10,137 bases of DNA from Salibacteraceae bacterium (GTDB lineage Bacteria; Bacteroidota; Bacteroidia; Flavobacteriales_G; Salibacteraceae), in assembly GCA_023262195.1 (NCBI GenBank), contig JALRDM010000392.1, positions 1 to 10,137 of the forward strand, given 5' to 3'. Below are positions 1 to 7,024 of the stretch, one piece after another. Position numbers and translations under genes: made by a program. Below the pieces are notes generated by a model. That model was not told the origin of the DNA. It was given only the letters and a program-made list of their open reading frames with translations, and made no database searches. The stretch's first letter is position 1; the number at the start of each line of letters is the position of its first letter.

Positions 1-68
1 TTATATCTTTTTTAAAACCTGGTATTATTACAATCTATTCAAAATCTGGTGAAGAAAAATTAGCATAG
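1..68 (+). CDS. Possible 3' tail of a convergent plus-strand gene (partial)
   Basis: A plus-strand frame entering from the left edge (first full codon at position 3) stays open for 21 codons and ends with TAG at 66-68. It encodes roughly ISFLKPGIITIYSKSG followed by EEKLA, which has a protein-like mix of residues. Of the frames I checked in this short stretch it is the only one without an early stop. It would converge with the symporter gene, whose stop is at 94. Twenty-one open codons can occur by chance, so this is weak evidence, and no family can be recognised. The alternative is that 1-93 is simply non-coding. Confidence 0.3.
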   Translation, partial: ISFLKPGIITIYSKSGEEKLA

Positions 69-86
69 ATAAACTTAGTGTTTATC
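68..86. terminator. Small hairpin, possible weak terminator between convergent genes
   Basis: GATAAAC (68-74) and GTTTATC (80-86) are perfect inverted repeats around a 5-base loop. The hairpin lies 7 bases beyond the symporter stop at 94-96. On the minus strand it is followed, after about 9 bases, by a run of five T within a T-rich stretch. The stem is short and AT-rich and the T-run is not adjacent, so it is a weak candidate. Its place between the symporter and the possible convergent tail is what makes it credible. Confidence 0.3.
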
Positions 87-93
87 CCGAGAT

Positions 94-1650
94 CTACTTG
101 TACGCCTTGATCTCACCGGATTTAATTCGGTCTAAATATGATTTAAGATCCTTCTTTATTTCAGGAGCCAAGAAATATAATCCCAATACATTGGGAAATG
201 CCATGGCGAATATCATAGCATCACCAAAGTCAAATACTTGTTTTGCGCTAATTGCGGCACCTACAACTACCAGTAAACAAAACACAACCTTGTATATGGT
301 AATACTCGTTTTGCTATCTCCAAAAAGGTAAGTCCAAGACTTGATGCCGTAGTAGCTCCATGAAATCATGGTTGATAGTGCAAACAAGATTACCGCTACG
401 GATAACACCACAGGAAACCAGCTTATGGTCAGCTCAAATGCAGAAGATGTAAGTGCAATACCTGTGGCCTCTCCATTACCTCCTGGAGATGCTGATGCCA
501 AAGACTCGGCTGGAGTGAAATCGCCATAACCAGCAAAGATTATGACCAGCGCTGTCATTGTACACACCACCACCGTGTCAATAAATGGTTCTAAAAGGGC
601 CACCACGCCTTCACTCACGGGCTCATCGGTTTTTGCCGCAGAGTGTGCTATGGATGCCGACCCAATTCCAGCCTCGTTGGAGAAGGCGGCTCTTCTGAAT
701 CCTAAAATCAAAACCCCAACAAAACCTCCATACATGGCATCAGGCGAAAAAGCACCACTTAATATCTGACCAAAGGCCCAGCCAATTTGGTCAATGTTAT
801 TGCCAATCACGATTAACGCAGCAACTACATAAATCCCAACCATGAATGGCACAATCTTATCAGTAACCTTTGCTATACTCTTAATACCTCCGATAATAAT
901 CGCTCCCACGATGATGGCCATAATGACACCAAAAATCCAACCTCGGTCATAAAAAATACTGTTCATTCCCCCAGTCACATCAATGAGTTGCTGCGTAGCT
1001 TGATTAATTTGAACCATATTACCTCCACCAAACGAACCACCTACACAGGCAATGGCAAAAATGGCGCCCAGCACTTTCCCAAGTTTACCTTTTCCCTGTT
1101 TGGCAAGCCCGTCTCTCAGGTAGTACATCGGACCACCCGATACAGATCCATCGGCATTTTTTACACGATACTTTAGACCGAGTGTACATTCCACAAATTT
1201 TGAAGACATACCGATCAACCCCGCGGCAATCATCCAAAAGGTTGCTCCTGGGCCTCCTAGTGAAACTGCAATGGCCACACCGGCAATATTTCCAACTCCA
1301 ACTGTACCCGATAAGGCGGCTGTAAGTGCTTGAAAGTGACTTACTTCTCCTGCGTCATCCGGATTGTCATATTTACCGCGGACCACATCAATTGCATGTT
1401 TAAAGCCACGGATATTAATAAACTTCATATACACCGTAAAGAATAACGCCCCGGCTATCAACCAAATCAAAACAAATGGCACCTGCATATCTCCAATGGG
1501 TATTGTGAAAAAAATGACACTCATTAAAACTGAAGTGATTGGCTCCATGAAATCATTGATATGATCATCAATGGTTTTACCCTGAGCATAGGAAGTGATA
1601 GAAATGAAAGTAAAGGCTAAAAGGGAGAGCAACGGTTTGATTCTCTTCAT
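94..1650 (-). CDS. Alanine/glycine:cation symporter (AGCS family)
   Basis: Inner-membrane symporter of the AGCS family, which imports alanine or glycine with Na+ (or H+). The product is 518 aa from the ATG at 1650. Family signatures seen are [10 protein letters not shown] (about 115-124), GGPGATFW (132-139) followed by GMSSKFVE, and the conserved [14 protein letters not shown] block (from about 323) followed by an FIDT-VVCT segment. Many hydrophobic stretches span the rest. The first 23 residues ([13 protein letters not shown], then a hydrophobic run ending near SYAQG) look like a signal peptide or extra N-terminal helix ahead of the usual AGCS core. An in-frame TTG at 1674 would add 8 residues, but it lies inside the promoter motif, so the ATG is preferred. 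The gene is 45 bases from the preceding SDR gene. Family assignment is certain; substrate and ion are inferred from the family. Stop is TAG. Confidence 0.95.
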   Translation of the reverse strand: MKRIKPLLSLLAFTFISITSYAQGKTIDDHINDFMEPITSVLMSVIFFTIPIGDMQVPFVLIWLIAGALFFTVYMKFINIRGFKHAIDVVRGKYDNPDDAGEVSHFQALTAALSGTVGVGNIAGVAIAVSLGGPGATFWMIAAGLIGMSSKFVECTLGLKYRVKNADGSVSGGPMYYLRDGLAKQGKGKLGKVLGAIFAIACVGGSFGGGNMVQINQATQQLIDVTGGMNSIFYDRGWIFGVIMAIIVGAIIIGGIKSIAKVTDKIVPFMVGIYVVAALIVIGNNIDQIGWAFGQILSGAFSPDAMYGGFVGVLILGFRRAAFSNEAGIGSASIAHSAAKTDEPVSEGVVALLEPFIDTVVVCTMTALVIIFAGYGDFTPAESLASASPGGNGEATGIALTSSAFELTISWFPVVLSVAVILFALSTMISWSYYGIKSWTYLFGDSKTSITIYKVVFCLLVVVGAAISAKQVFDFGDAMIFAMAFPNVLGLYFLAPEIKKDLKSYLDRIKSGEIKAYK

Positions 1651-1671
1651 TGTATTCTTTTGGTTCAAGTC

Positions 1672-1700
1672 CAAATATATAGGAATATGAATAGCTTAAA
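1672..1700 (-). promoter_or_regulatory. Bacteroidota-type promoter for the symporter gene
   Basis: On the minus strand TATATTTG (1679 down to 1672) matches the Bacteroidota -7 consensus TAnnTTTG. At 18 bases upstream there is TTT (1700-1698) where the -33 element TTG is expected, one mismatch. Transcription would begin near 1665-1668, about 17 bases before the ATG at 1650. That gives a short leader and excludes the upstream TTG as a start. The -33 part overlaps the stop codon of the SDR gene. The motif is short and AT-rich, so a chance match is possible, but its position fits well. Confidence 0.5.
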
Positions 1701-2583
1701 TTGATTGAGCATACGGCTCAAGATGCTTCAGTCCAGATGATATATCGATAGACTGATAATTGATAATTGATTTGGCTTTTTCAATCCTTAAGCCAGTGGA
1801 TAAAGGCCTTTGACAGTTACCTTCAGTTGTTGGTTGAGTTCTCACTGGCGTTAATAGGTTGGGATCAAGATCAAATGCCTTGCAAACTTCTAAGGCAAAC
1901 TCGTAAACCGACCTTCGTGTTGGACCTGATAGATGTAATATTCCAGTATAATCTGACTCTATTAATTTCAAGACAGCATGTGCTATGTCACCTGCATAGG
2001 TAGGACTACGAAACTGATCTGAAGTAATATCAAGGCGCTCGCCTTTTCGCAGTTTTGAAATGATGAAAAGAGGGAAGTTTAACCTTGAGAGTTCATTTAC
2101 ATATCCATACACAAGCGATGTACGGATTACCACAGAGTTTGCATTAGCCTCTAATGCAGCTTTCTCGGATTGAAGTTTTGATTTGCCATATATGCTAAGT
2201 GGGTTAGCTGGGTCACTCTCATAGTAGAACTCCTTACTACCGTCATAAACAAAATCAGTAGAGAATTGGATCAGACGCGCACTATTTTGTGAAGACCACT
2301 CTGCTATGACCTTAACCGCATCAACATTTACAACATTGGTTAAAATTGGATTTTCCATAGCTGCGTGAATCGATGTTATTCCAGCGCAGTTAATAATACT
2401 ATTGGGTTTAACTCGATTCAACATCTCTGGAATTTGCTCCAAGTTTTCAAGGTTGATCACAACTGATGCATTAGCTCTTCTTGTTGACCCAATTACTTGA
2501 TAGCCCATTGGGTCGGCTTTCAATATGTGCGCTCCGATCAATCCATTAGCACCCAATACAAGTACCCGCCCTGACTTAATCAT
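1696..2583 (-). CDS. RmlD-like sugar-nucleotide reductase / extended SDR family protein
   Basis: An NAD(P)-dependent reductase of the RmlD (dTDP-4-dehydrorhamnose reductase)-like branch of the short-chain dehydrogenases, 295 aa and cytoplasmic. Visible features are the Rossmann motif GANGLIG (11-17), the strand INCAG (64-68), the RmlD-type segment STDFVYDG (108-115), the catalytic pair Y132 and K136 in YGKSK, the substrate-side block DQFRSPTYAGDIA (189-201), and a late RPLS motif typical of RmlD relatives. No other rhamnose or O-antigen genes are nearby, so the substrate is open; RmlD relatives also include non-enzymatic or differently specific proteins such as the MAT2B type. The ATG at 2583 overlaps the channel gene's end by 8 bases, which implies translational coupling. 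An extra TTG immediately before the ATG is not needed. It is the last gene of the packed run. Stop is TAA. Confidence 0.85.
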   Translation of the reverse strand: MIKSGRVLVLGANGLIGAHILKADPMGYQVIGSTRRANASVVINLENLEQIPEMLNRVKPNSIINCAGITSIHAAMENPILTNVVNVDAVKVIAEWSSQNSARLIQFSTDFVYDGSKEFYYESDPANPLSIYGKSKLQSEKAALEANANSVVIRTSLVYGYVNELSRLNFPLFIISKLRKGERLDITSDQFRSPTYAGDIAHAVLKLIESDYTGILHLSGPTRRSVYEFALEVCKAFDLDPNLLTPVRTQPTTEGNCQRPLSTGLRIEKAKSIINYQSIDISSGLKHLEPYAQSI

Positions 2584-3607
2584 CAATATTAAGGGCAGTC
2601 TTTAACCTCTTAATTTGATCAGGGTTACCGAGGACAAAAAGCTTCGATTTTAGTACTAACTCTGTTGCCGATGATGGGTTCACTATTATTTCGTTTTCTG
2701 GCGTTTTAAACCCAATGATGCGGGCACCTGTCTGATAGCGTTTTTCAATTTCTACGATGCTTTTATGCTCAAAATCTCTTGGTAAATTTTTGAATTGAAT
2801 CTCGACTAAGGTCGACTCATCTTTACCCATGACAGAAATATGGTCTAAAAACTCCATCAAATCAGGAGTTAATACTAGGGTAGCCATATGCGAACCTCCA
2901 ACATTATCGGGCAATATCACATTATTGGCCCCGGCAATTTTCAGCTTTCGCTCACTGCGATCATCGCTGGCTCTGGATATTATGTTGAGCTTTTTATTTA
3001 TCTCTCTCGCAGTCAAAACAACGAAGAGGTTATCCGCATCTTTTGGCAAGGTGGCAATGATCGCCTTGGCACTTTTGATACCTACTTGCTCCAATATATT
3101 GTCGTCAGTTGCATCTCCTTCCACCACCAATAAGTCAGGATCTTGTTCGCGCGCCTTTTCAACTATTTTGGCATCCGTCTCAATTACTACAAAGTTTTGG
3201 TTGTGCGCTCTAAGGGTCTTAATAGCCTGTTTGCCATTGCGTCCGTAACCACACACGATGACGTGGTCTTCTAATCGCTCAAGTGCATTCATAGTTTGAA
3301 AAGTTTTAAGATAGATTTTATACTGTCCTGACAATACATAGCGTGTGAGGTTTGAGATGGTATAAGCGAAGGTTCCGAAAGTGGTGATTATAAGAAAAGA
3401 AGTGAAAATTTGCCCCTGAGCGCTCAGCGTTTTGACCTCTCCAAACCCTACGGTACTCACGGTAATCACTGTCATGTAAAAGGCTTCGATTACCGTATAG
3501 TCCTCAAACCACATGAAACCAGCGATACCTAAAACCAATGTGGCTACAAGAAAGATGAATGCGAAATAAAGCTCCTTAAAATGCTTATAGCTGGGTGGGA
3601 ATATCAC
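2576..3607 (-). CDS. Two-helix potassium channel with RCK (TrkA-N/TrkA-C) domain
   Basis: A membrane K+ channel of the MthK/GsuK type, 343 aa, expected to act as a tetramer with a cytoplasmic gating ring. Order: TM1 about 12-33, pore helix and selectivity filter TVGFG (52-56), TM2 about 66-88, then an RCK N-lobe with a Rossmann motif beginning VIVCGYGRNG (116-125), acidic strand end VIETD (141-145) and a VEGDATDD segment (162-169), then a TrkA-C lobe from about 265 to the end. The filter is TVGFG rather than TVGYG, a common variant in prokaryotic channels. The start is GTG at 3607: the frame is closed by a stop at 3629-3631, there is no ATG between, and the next Met lies within the pore region. 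It begins 24 bases after the PspC gene. The gating ligand (NAD(H), Ca2+ or nucleotide) cannot be told from sequence alone. Confidence 0.92.
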   Translation of the reverse strand: MIFPPSYKHFKELYFAFIFLVATLVLGIAGFMWFEDYTVIEAFYMTVITVSTVGFGEVKTLSAQGQIFTSFLIITTFGTFAYTISNLTRYVLSGQYKIYLKTFQTMNALERLEDHVIVCGYGRNGKQAIKTLRAHNQNFVVIETDAKIVEKAREQDPDLLVVEGDATDDNILEQVGIKSAKAIIATLPKDADNLFVVLTAREINKKLNIISRASDDRSERKLKIAGANNVILPDNVGGSHMATLVLTPDLMEFLDHISVMGKDESTLVEIQFKNLPRDFEHKSIVEIEKRYQTGARIIGFKTPENEIIVNPSSATELVLKSKLFVLGNPDQIKRLKTALNIDD

Positions 3608-3631
3608 AGAACAGATGATTGATGATCGTTA

Positions 3632-3853
3632 CTAAATATCCCAGATGGTTGGCCTCTTTGCTTTGAATACATCTTTTTGTTCAAGCCAAAAAAGCAAGGC
3701 GAAATAAATGATGATTGGAGAGCCGAATGTGAAAAACGATACGTAGATAAAGTACAAGCGAATTCTAGAGGACTTAATCCCCCACTTCTCACCCAACCAC
3801 TCACATACACCAAAAGCGTTGCGCTCTAAAAATGATTGAAAACTTGCTATCAC
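3632..3853 (-). CDS. Small PspC-domain membrane protein
   Basis: A 73-residue protein consisting of little more than one PspC domain. The typical start of the domain is seen as FGVCEWLGEKWGI (14-26), followed by SSRIRLYFIY and a single hydrophobic helix about 33-57, ending in a short charged tail. In Proteobacteria PspC is an inner-membrane phage-shock stress protein; in Bacteroidota the domain occurs in many small proteins of unknown job. The start is GTG at 3853, forced by an in-frame stop at 3857-3859 and the absence of any ATG. It overlaps the DUF2851 stop by four bases (GTGA), so translation is probably coupled to that gene. No pspA or pspB homologue is visible, so a phage-shock role is not supported by context. 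Stop is TAG. Confidence 0.8.
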   Translation of the reverse strand: MIASFQSFLERNAFGVCEWLGEKWGIKSSRIRLYFIYVSFFTFGSPIIIYFALLFWLEQKDVFKAKRPTIWDI

Positions 3854-5115
3854 GGTTTAGATATCAGTGTTTTTCCAACAGGACAAAGTACGCATTTTTT
3901 ATGCATACAAAATTGTGTTGTGAGCTCAATTAATGATTGTGAATCTGAAGCTGATGTTGCCGAGTAGCCGAGTGAGGCCCATTGCTTCGTGTACTTATTG
4001 GTCTCGGCTCTGCAATTTTCGAGCAAAGTCACTGCATAGTCTATATGCTCCTGAGAGTCGGTGTACTTTCCATAGAAAAAGCTAAACGGAGCAATTGCAT
4101 TGATTATCAACAAGTTCTTCAATCCTTGTGAAATTTCTGAACTCAGTTTCTTTTCTGTGTGACTATTGAAATTATAGTGATGTTTCCAAAAGGTATGCTC
4201 AGCAGATATTGATACCCATTCCATCTTATCTGTTTGCATCAATTGGTTGTAAAAAATCTGGGTACTCCGTACAAGTGTAGAAAAAAGGTGTATTCTTCTT
4301 GTTGGGAAAGCTTCCGGACGCAAACCTCCAAACTTCCAATGCGTTGAAATCTCATTGAGTTGGTGCTTATCTTTTAAAAAGTTCCAATCCGAATTTAGCT
4401 TTTGCACATAGGCTTCATCACTATCCTGAGGTATCAAGCCAGATGCGCCAAAGAGCAAAGCTTCCGCCTGGTTTTGATTGTCTAAATATTTTGAAAGTAG
4501 CGCAAATGGTATAACACGCGACAGCTCCTCAAACGCCAACTTATTTCTGTTTTGCCCCATGTAGCCCATAAGGCATGAATAGAATGTTTGTAACCAATCG
4601 CTCTTGCTTTGATTGAAGATAAGTTCTACAGTCTGGGCTTTTCGTTCGAGGCGCTCTATGAGCAGTCGGTCAAGCCACGAAGTGAATTGAATCTTTGGAA
4701 AGTCAGGGAAGTAATCTGTGCATGGAATAGCGCCCTTCGCTTGCTTGAGTTGATCATAACGCGATAGCATATGCTTGGAGATTCTTCCAGACAACACCAA
4801 CGTTGGAACGAGATCTCTTGCTTGATTGTGAACGTCAAAATCATGCTCAAAGACCACATGTAAAATCACGTTATTGTAAGCTTTATCGAGGTGATGCTTG
4901 TGGTGATTCCACTCTGAAGCTTTCACATGTATCTCAATATTACCTGCCCATTCAGATTCACCTATTCGAATTCTTGCATCCGAGAAATCTGGACCCGCTA
5001 TGGTATTCAGTACGCCTCTCTTATAAATTATGATTCCCTCACCTTTAGAGGTAGAAAGGTCTTTTTGATTGAATAATCCTGCTGACCAAATAAATTGAAG
5101 AAGCTCTTCGCGCAT
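3850..5115 (-). CDS. DUF2851 family protein, function unknown
   Basis: A 421-residue protein of the DUF2851 family, found mainly in Bacteroidota and relatives. I recognise it from its block pattern: PDFSDARIRI (42-51) then GNIEIHVKASEW (58-69), a His-rich HH-KHH stretch, VILHVVFEHD (83-92), the block LRPEAFPTRRI (265-275), and a C-terminal cysteine cluster CMHKKCVLCPVG (C403, C408, C411). No signal peptide or membrane helix is apparent, so it is probably cytoplasmic. The start is the ATG at 5115, giving MREELLQFIW. The frame extends further upstream to 5199, but that part overlaps the end of pyrF, is basic and unlike the family. The gap to pyrF is 16 bases. The PD and E-x-H-x-K spacing recalls PD-(D/E)XK nucleases; this is a guess. 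Stop is TGA, overlapping the PspC start. Confidence 0.82.
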   Translation of the reverse strand: MREELLQFIWSAGLFNQKDLSTSKGEGIIIYKRGVLNTIAGPDFSDARIRIGESEWAGNIEIHVKASEWNHHKHHLDKAYNNVILHVVFEHDFDVHNQARDLVPTLVLSGRISKHMLSRYDQLKQAKGAIPCTDYFPDFPKIQFTSWLDRLLIERLERKAQTVELIFNQSKSDWLQTFYSCLMGYMGQNRNKLAFEELSRVIPFALLSKYLDNQNQAEALLFGASGLIPQDSDEAYVQKLNSDWNFLKDKHQLNEISTHWKFGGLRPEAFPTRRIHLFSTLVRSTQIFYNQLMQTDKMEWVSISAEHTFWKHHYNFNSHTEKKLSSEISQGLKNLLIINAIAPFSFFYGKYTDSQEHIDYAVTLLENCRAETNKYTKQWASLGYSATSASDSQSLIELTTQFCMHKKCVLCPVGKTLISKP

Positions 5116-5131
5116 ATCACGAAAGAAAACT

Positions 5132-5941
5132 TTAATTGTTAAGCATTGTAGCCATCTGCTGCTGTAAATCGCGAGCCTTCTCACCAGCGGCACTGGCAAA
5201 ATCGGTATCTGAGGATGCGTAAATAATCCCCCGAGAGCTATTCACAAGCAAACCGCAATCATGGGTCATTAAAGGTTTCAAGTCTTCGAGCTTACCGCCT
5301 TGGGCACCGACTCCCGGAACCAAATAAAAATGATTAGGAGATACTGACCTCAGACGTTCAAAATACTCGGCCTTAGTAGCACCTACGACAAACATCATAT
5401 TTTGGTCTGTTCCATATTGAGACATTCGATCCATGGTCTCTTCAAACACCATGCGTCCATTCTTAAGTTCCTGCAACTCAACATCAATTGCTCCTGGATT
5501 ACTGGTGAGACCTAACACGATTGACCATTTGTTCTCATATTCCAAAAACGGGGTGACCGAATCCTTCCCCATATAAGGGTTGATGGTAATAGCGTGGCAG
5601 TTTAAATCTTTAAAAAACGCCTTGGCATACTGAGCCGCTGTATTACCAATATCTCCTCGCTTTGCATCGGCTATTATGAATGCTTTATCTCTTGGTATGT
5701 AATCAATGGTTTCTTTTAAAGCTTGCCACCCCTCAACACCCAGAGCTTCATAGAAGGCAATATTCAACTTGAAACTAACTGCATATGGTAAGGTCGCATC
5801 AATTATAGCTTTATTAAACTTGAGCAATCCCATAGCATCCTTACTCAGATGTTCAGGCAGCTTGACTGGGTCAGTATCTAGGCCAACGCAAAGAAAACTC
5901 TGCTTTTCATCAATCAGGTTTACAAGTTGTTTTCTGTTCAT
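5132..5941 (-). CDS. pyrF: Orotidine 5'-phosphate decarboxylase
   Basis: Converts OMP to UMP, the last step of de novo UMP synthesis; a cytoplasmic TIM-barrel dimer. At 269 aa it is of the longer group (PyrF type 2) rather than the roughly 230-aa E. coli type. Seen are GLDTDP (20-25), KLNIAFYEA (58-66), the catalytic motif DAKRGDIGNTA (92-102, with D92, K94 and D97), the phosphate-binding VPGVGAQGG (208-216) and NSSRGI (234-239). The ATG at 5941 directly follows the prfA stop, with no spacer, and the two genes are in the same reading frame separated only by the UAG codon. Translation therefore very likely depends on ribosomes ending prfA. No other pyrimidine gene is in the window. Stop is TAA. 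Confidence 0.97.
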   Translation of the reverse strand: MNRKQLVNLIDEKQSFLCVGLDTDPVKLPEHLSKDAMGLLKFNKAIIDATLPYAVSFKLNIAFYEALGVEGWQALKETIDYIPRDKAFIIADAKRGDIGNTAAQYAKAFFKDLNCHAITINPYMGKDSVTPFLEYENKWSIVLGLTSNPGAIDVELQELKNGRMVFEETMDRMSQYGTDQNMMFVVGATKAEYFERLRSVSPNHFYLVPGVGAQGGKLEDLKPLMTHDCGLLVNSSRGIIYASSDTDFASAAGEKARDLQQQMATMLNN

Positions 5942-7024
5942 CTAAATTGCCTCCCCTGCTTTTAGTTTCTCGGCATTTTCTGCCATTACAAGTTCATCAA
6001 TGATCTTTTGGATATCACCATTCATTACTGCATCAAGGTTATAAAGTGTGAGCCCTATTCTGTGGTCGGTGACCCTTCCCTGAGGAAAATTATAAGTCCG
6101 AATTTTAGCCGATCTATCACCAGTACTCACCATGGTTTTTCGCTTTGAGGCAATCTCTTCAAACTTTTTACTCGCCTCCATTTCATACAAACGCGTTCGA
6201 AGCATATCCAAGGCAATTTCTCTGTTTCTCAATTGAGAACGTTCCACTTGACACTGAATAAAAATGCCAGTTGGTTTGTGCAGCAATTGAACCTTCGTTT
6301 CGACCTTATTTACATTCTGCCCTCCAGCACCGCTCGACCTCGCGGTTTGAATTTCGATATCTGCTGGATTAATAACTACATCAACTTCCTCGGCCTCAGG
6401 TAATACAGCAACGCTAGCGGCTGAAGTGTGCACCCTACCCTGTGACTCAGTTTCAGGCACGCGTTGTACACGATGAACTCCAGCCTCATATTTTAAGATG
6501 CCATAAGCATCAGGACCGGTGACCTTTAAGATTACCTCTTTATATCCACCAGCAGTGCCTTCGGTAACATCCATTACATCAACTTTCCATCCCTGCCCTT
6601 CGATGTATCTCGTGTACATTCGATATAGATCACCCGCAAACAAACTCGCCTCATCGCCTCCTGTACCAGCTCGTATTTCGAGCACAGCATTACGGTCATC
6701 GTCTGGATCTTTTGGAACCAATAGCCATTTGATTTTCTCTTCCATATTTGGAATCTCCTCTTCCAAACTCGAAATTTCCTCTTTGGCCATTTCCTTCATC
6801 TCATCGTCATCGGTTTGACTGAGCATTTCCTTGGAGGATGCCAAGTTCTCAATCATATCGCGATACTGTTCGTAAACCTTTACGATCTCACCTAAGTCAC
6901 TATACTCCTTATTGAGCTTTACGAAGCGCTTCATATCCGAGATCACTTCAGGGTCGCTCAGCTTTAATTCTACTTGCTGCCAACGTTCTTTTATGTGCTC
7001 CAGCTTGGTTAGTAGATTGCTCAT
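5942..7024 (-). CDS. prfA: Peptide chain release factor 1
   Basis: RF1 ends translation at UAA and UAG by entering the ribosomal A site and triggering peptidyl-tRNA hydrolysis. The length of 360 aa is normal. The N-terminal helical domain (about 1-105) is rich in Glu and Lys. The codon-recognition motif is PET (190-192) in [10 protein letters not shown], the RF1 type P-x-T and not the SPF of RF2. The catalytic GGQ is at 234-236 in [11 protein letters not shown]; the Gln is normally methylated by PrmC, whose gene is not in this window. The C-terminal domain has the usual [16 protein letters not shown] block. The start ATG (7024) shares one base with the purM stop (TAATG), and the stop is TAG abutting the pyrF ATG. 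RF1's own gene thus ends in a codon only RF1 reads. There is no frameshift site as in prfB. Confidence 0.98.
   Translation of the reverse strand: MSNLLTKLEHIKERWQQVELKLSDPEVISDMKRFVKLNKEYSDLGEIVKVYEQYRDMIENLASSKEMLSQTDDDEMKEMAKEEISSLEEEIPNMEEKIKWLLVPKDPDDDRNAVLEIRAGTGGDEASLFAGDLYRMYTRYIEGQGWKVDVMDVTEGTAGGYKEVILKVTGPDAYGILKYEAGVHRVQRVPETESQGRVHTSAASVAVLPEAEEVDVVINPADIEIQTARSSGAGGQNVNKVETKVQLLHKPTGIFIQCQVERSQLRNREIALDMLRTRLYEMEASKKFEEIASKRKTMVSTGDRSAKIRTYNFPQGRVTDHRIGLTLYNLDAVMNGDIQKIIDELVMAENAEKLKAGEAI

Noticed and set aside
1651..1695. Glycine or other riboswitch ahead of the alanine/glycine symporter
   Set aside because: Only 45 bases separate the genes and most of that is taken by the likely promoter, so there is no space for an aptamer.
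2829..3248. Plus-strand open frame of 139 codons opposite the channel gene
   Set aside because: It lies wholly antisense to the RCK domain and its Ser/Leu/Thr-rich composition is typical of an antisense shadow. The other plus-strand frames within the genes were dismissed for the same reason.
3604..3813. Minus-strand frame of 69 codons over the PspC gene
   Set aside because: It is an out-of-frame shadow of the PspC gene and has no domain-like sequence.
5116..5199. Upstream extension of the DUF2851 frame overlapping the end of pyrF
   Set aside because: The extra 28 residues are basic and unlike the family start, and would overlap pyrF by 68 bases. The ATG at 5115 gives a typical start 16 bases after pyrF.
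5942..7024. Programmed frameshift in the release factor gene
   Set aside because: That device belongs to prfB (RF2). This gene is uninterrupted in one frame and has the RF1-type P-x-T motif.
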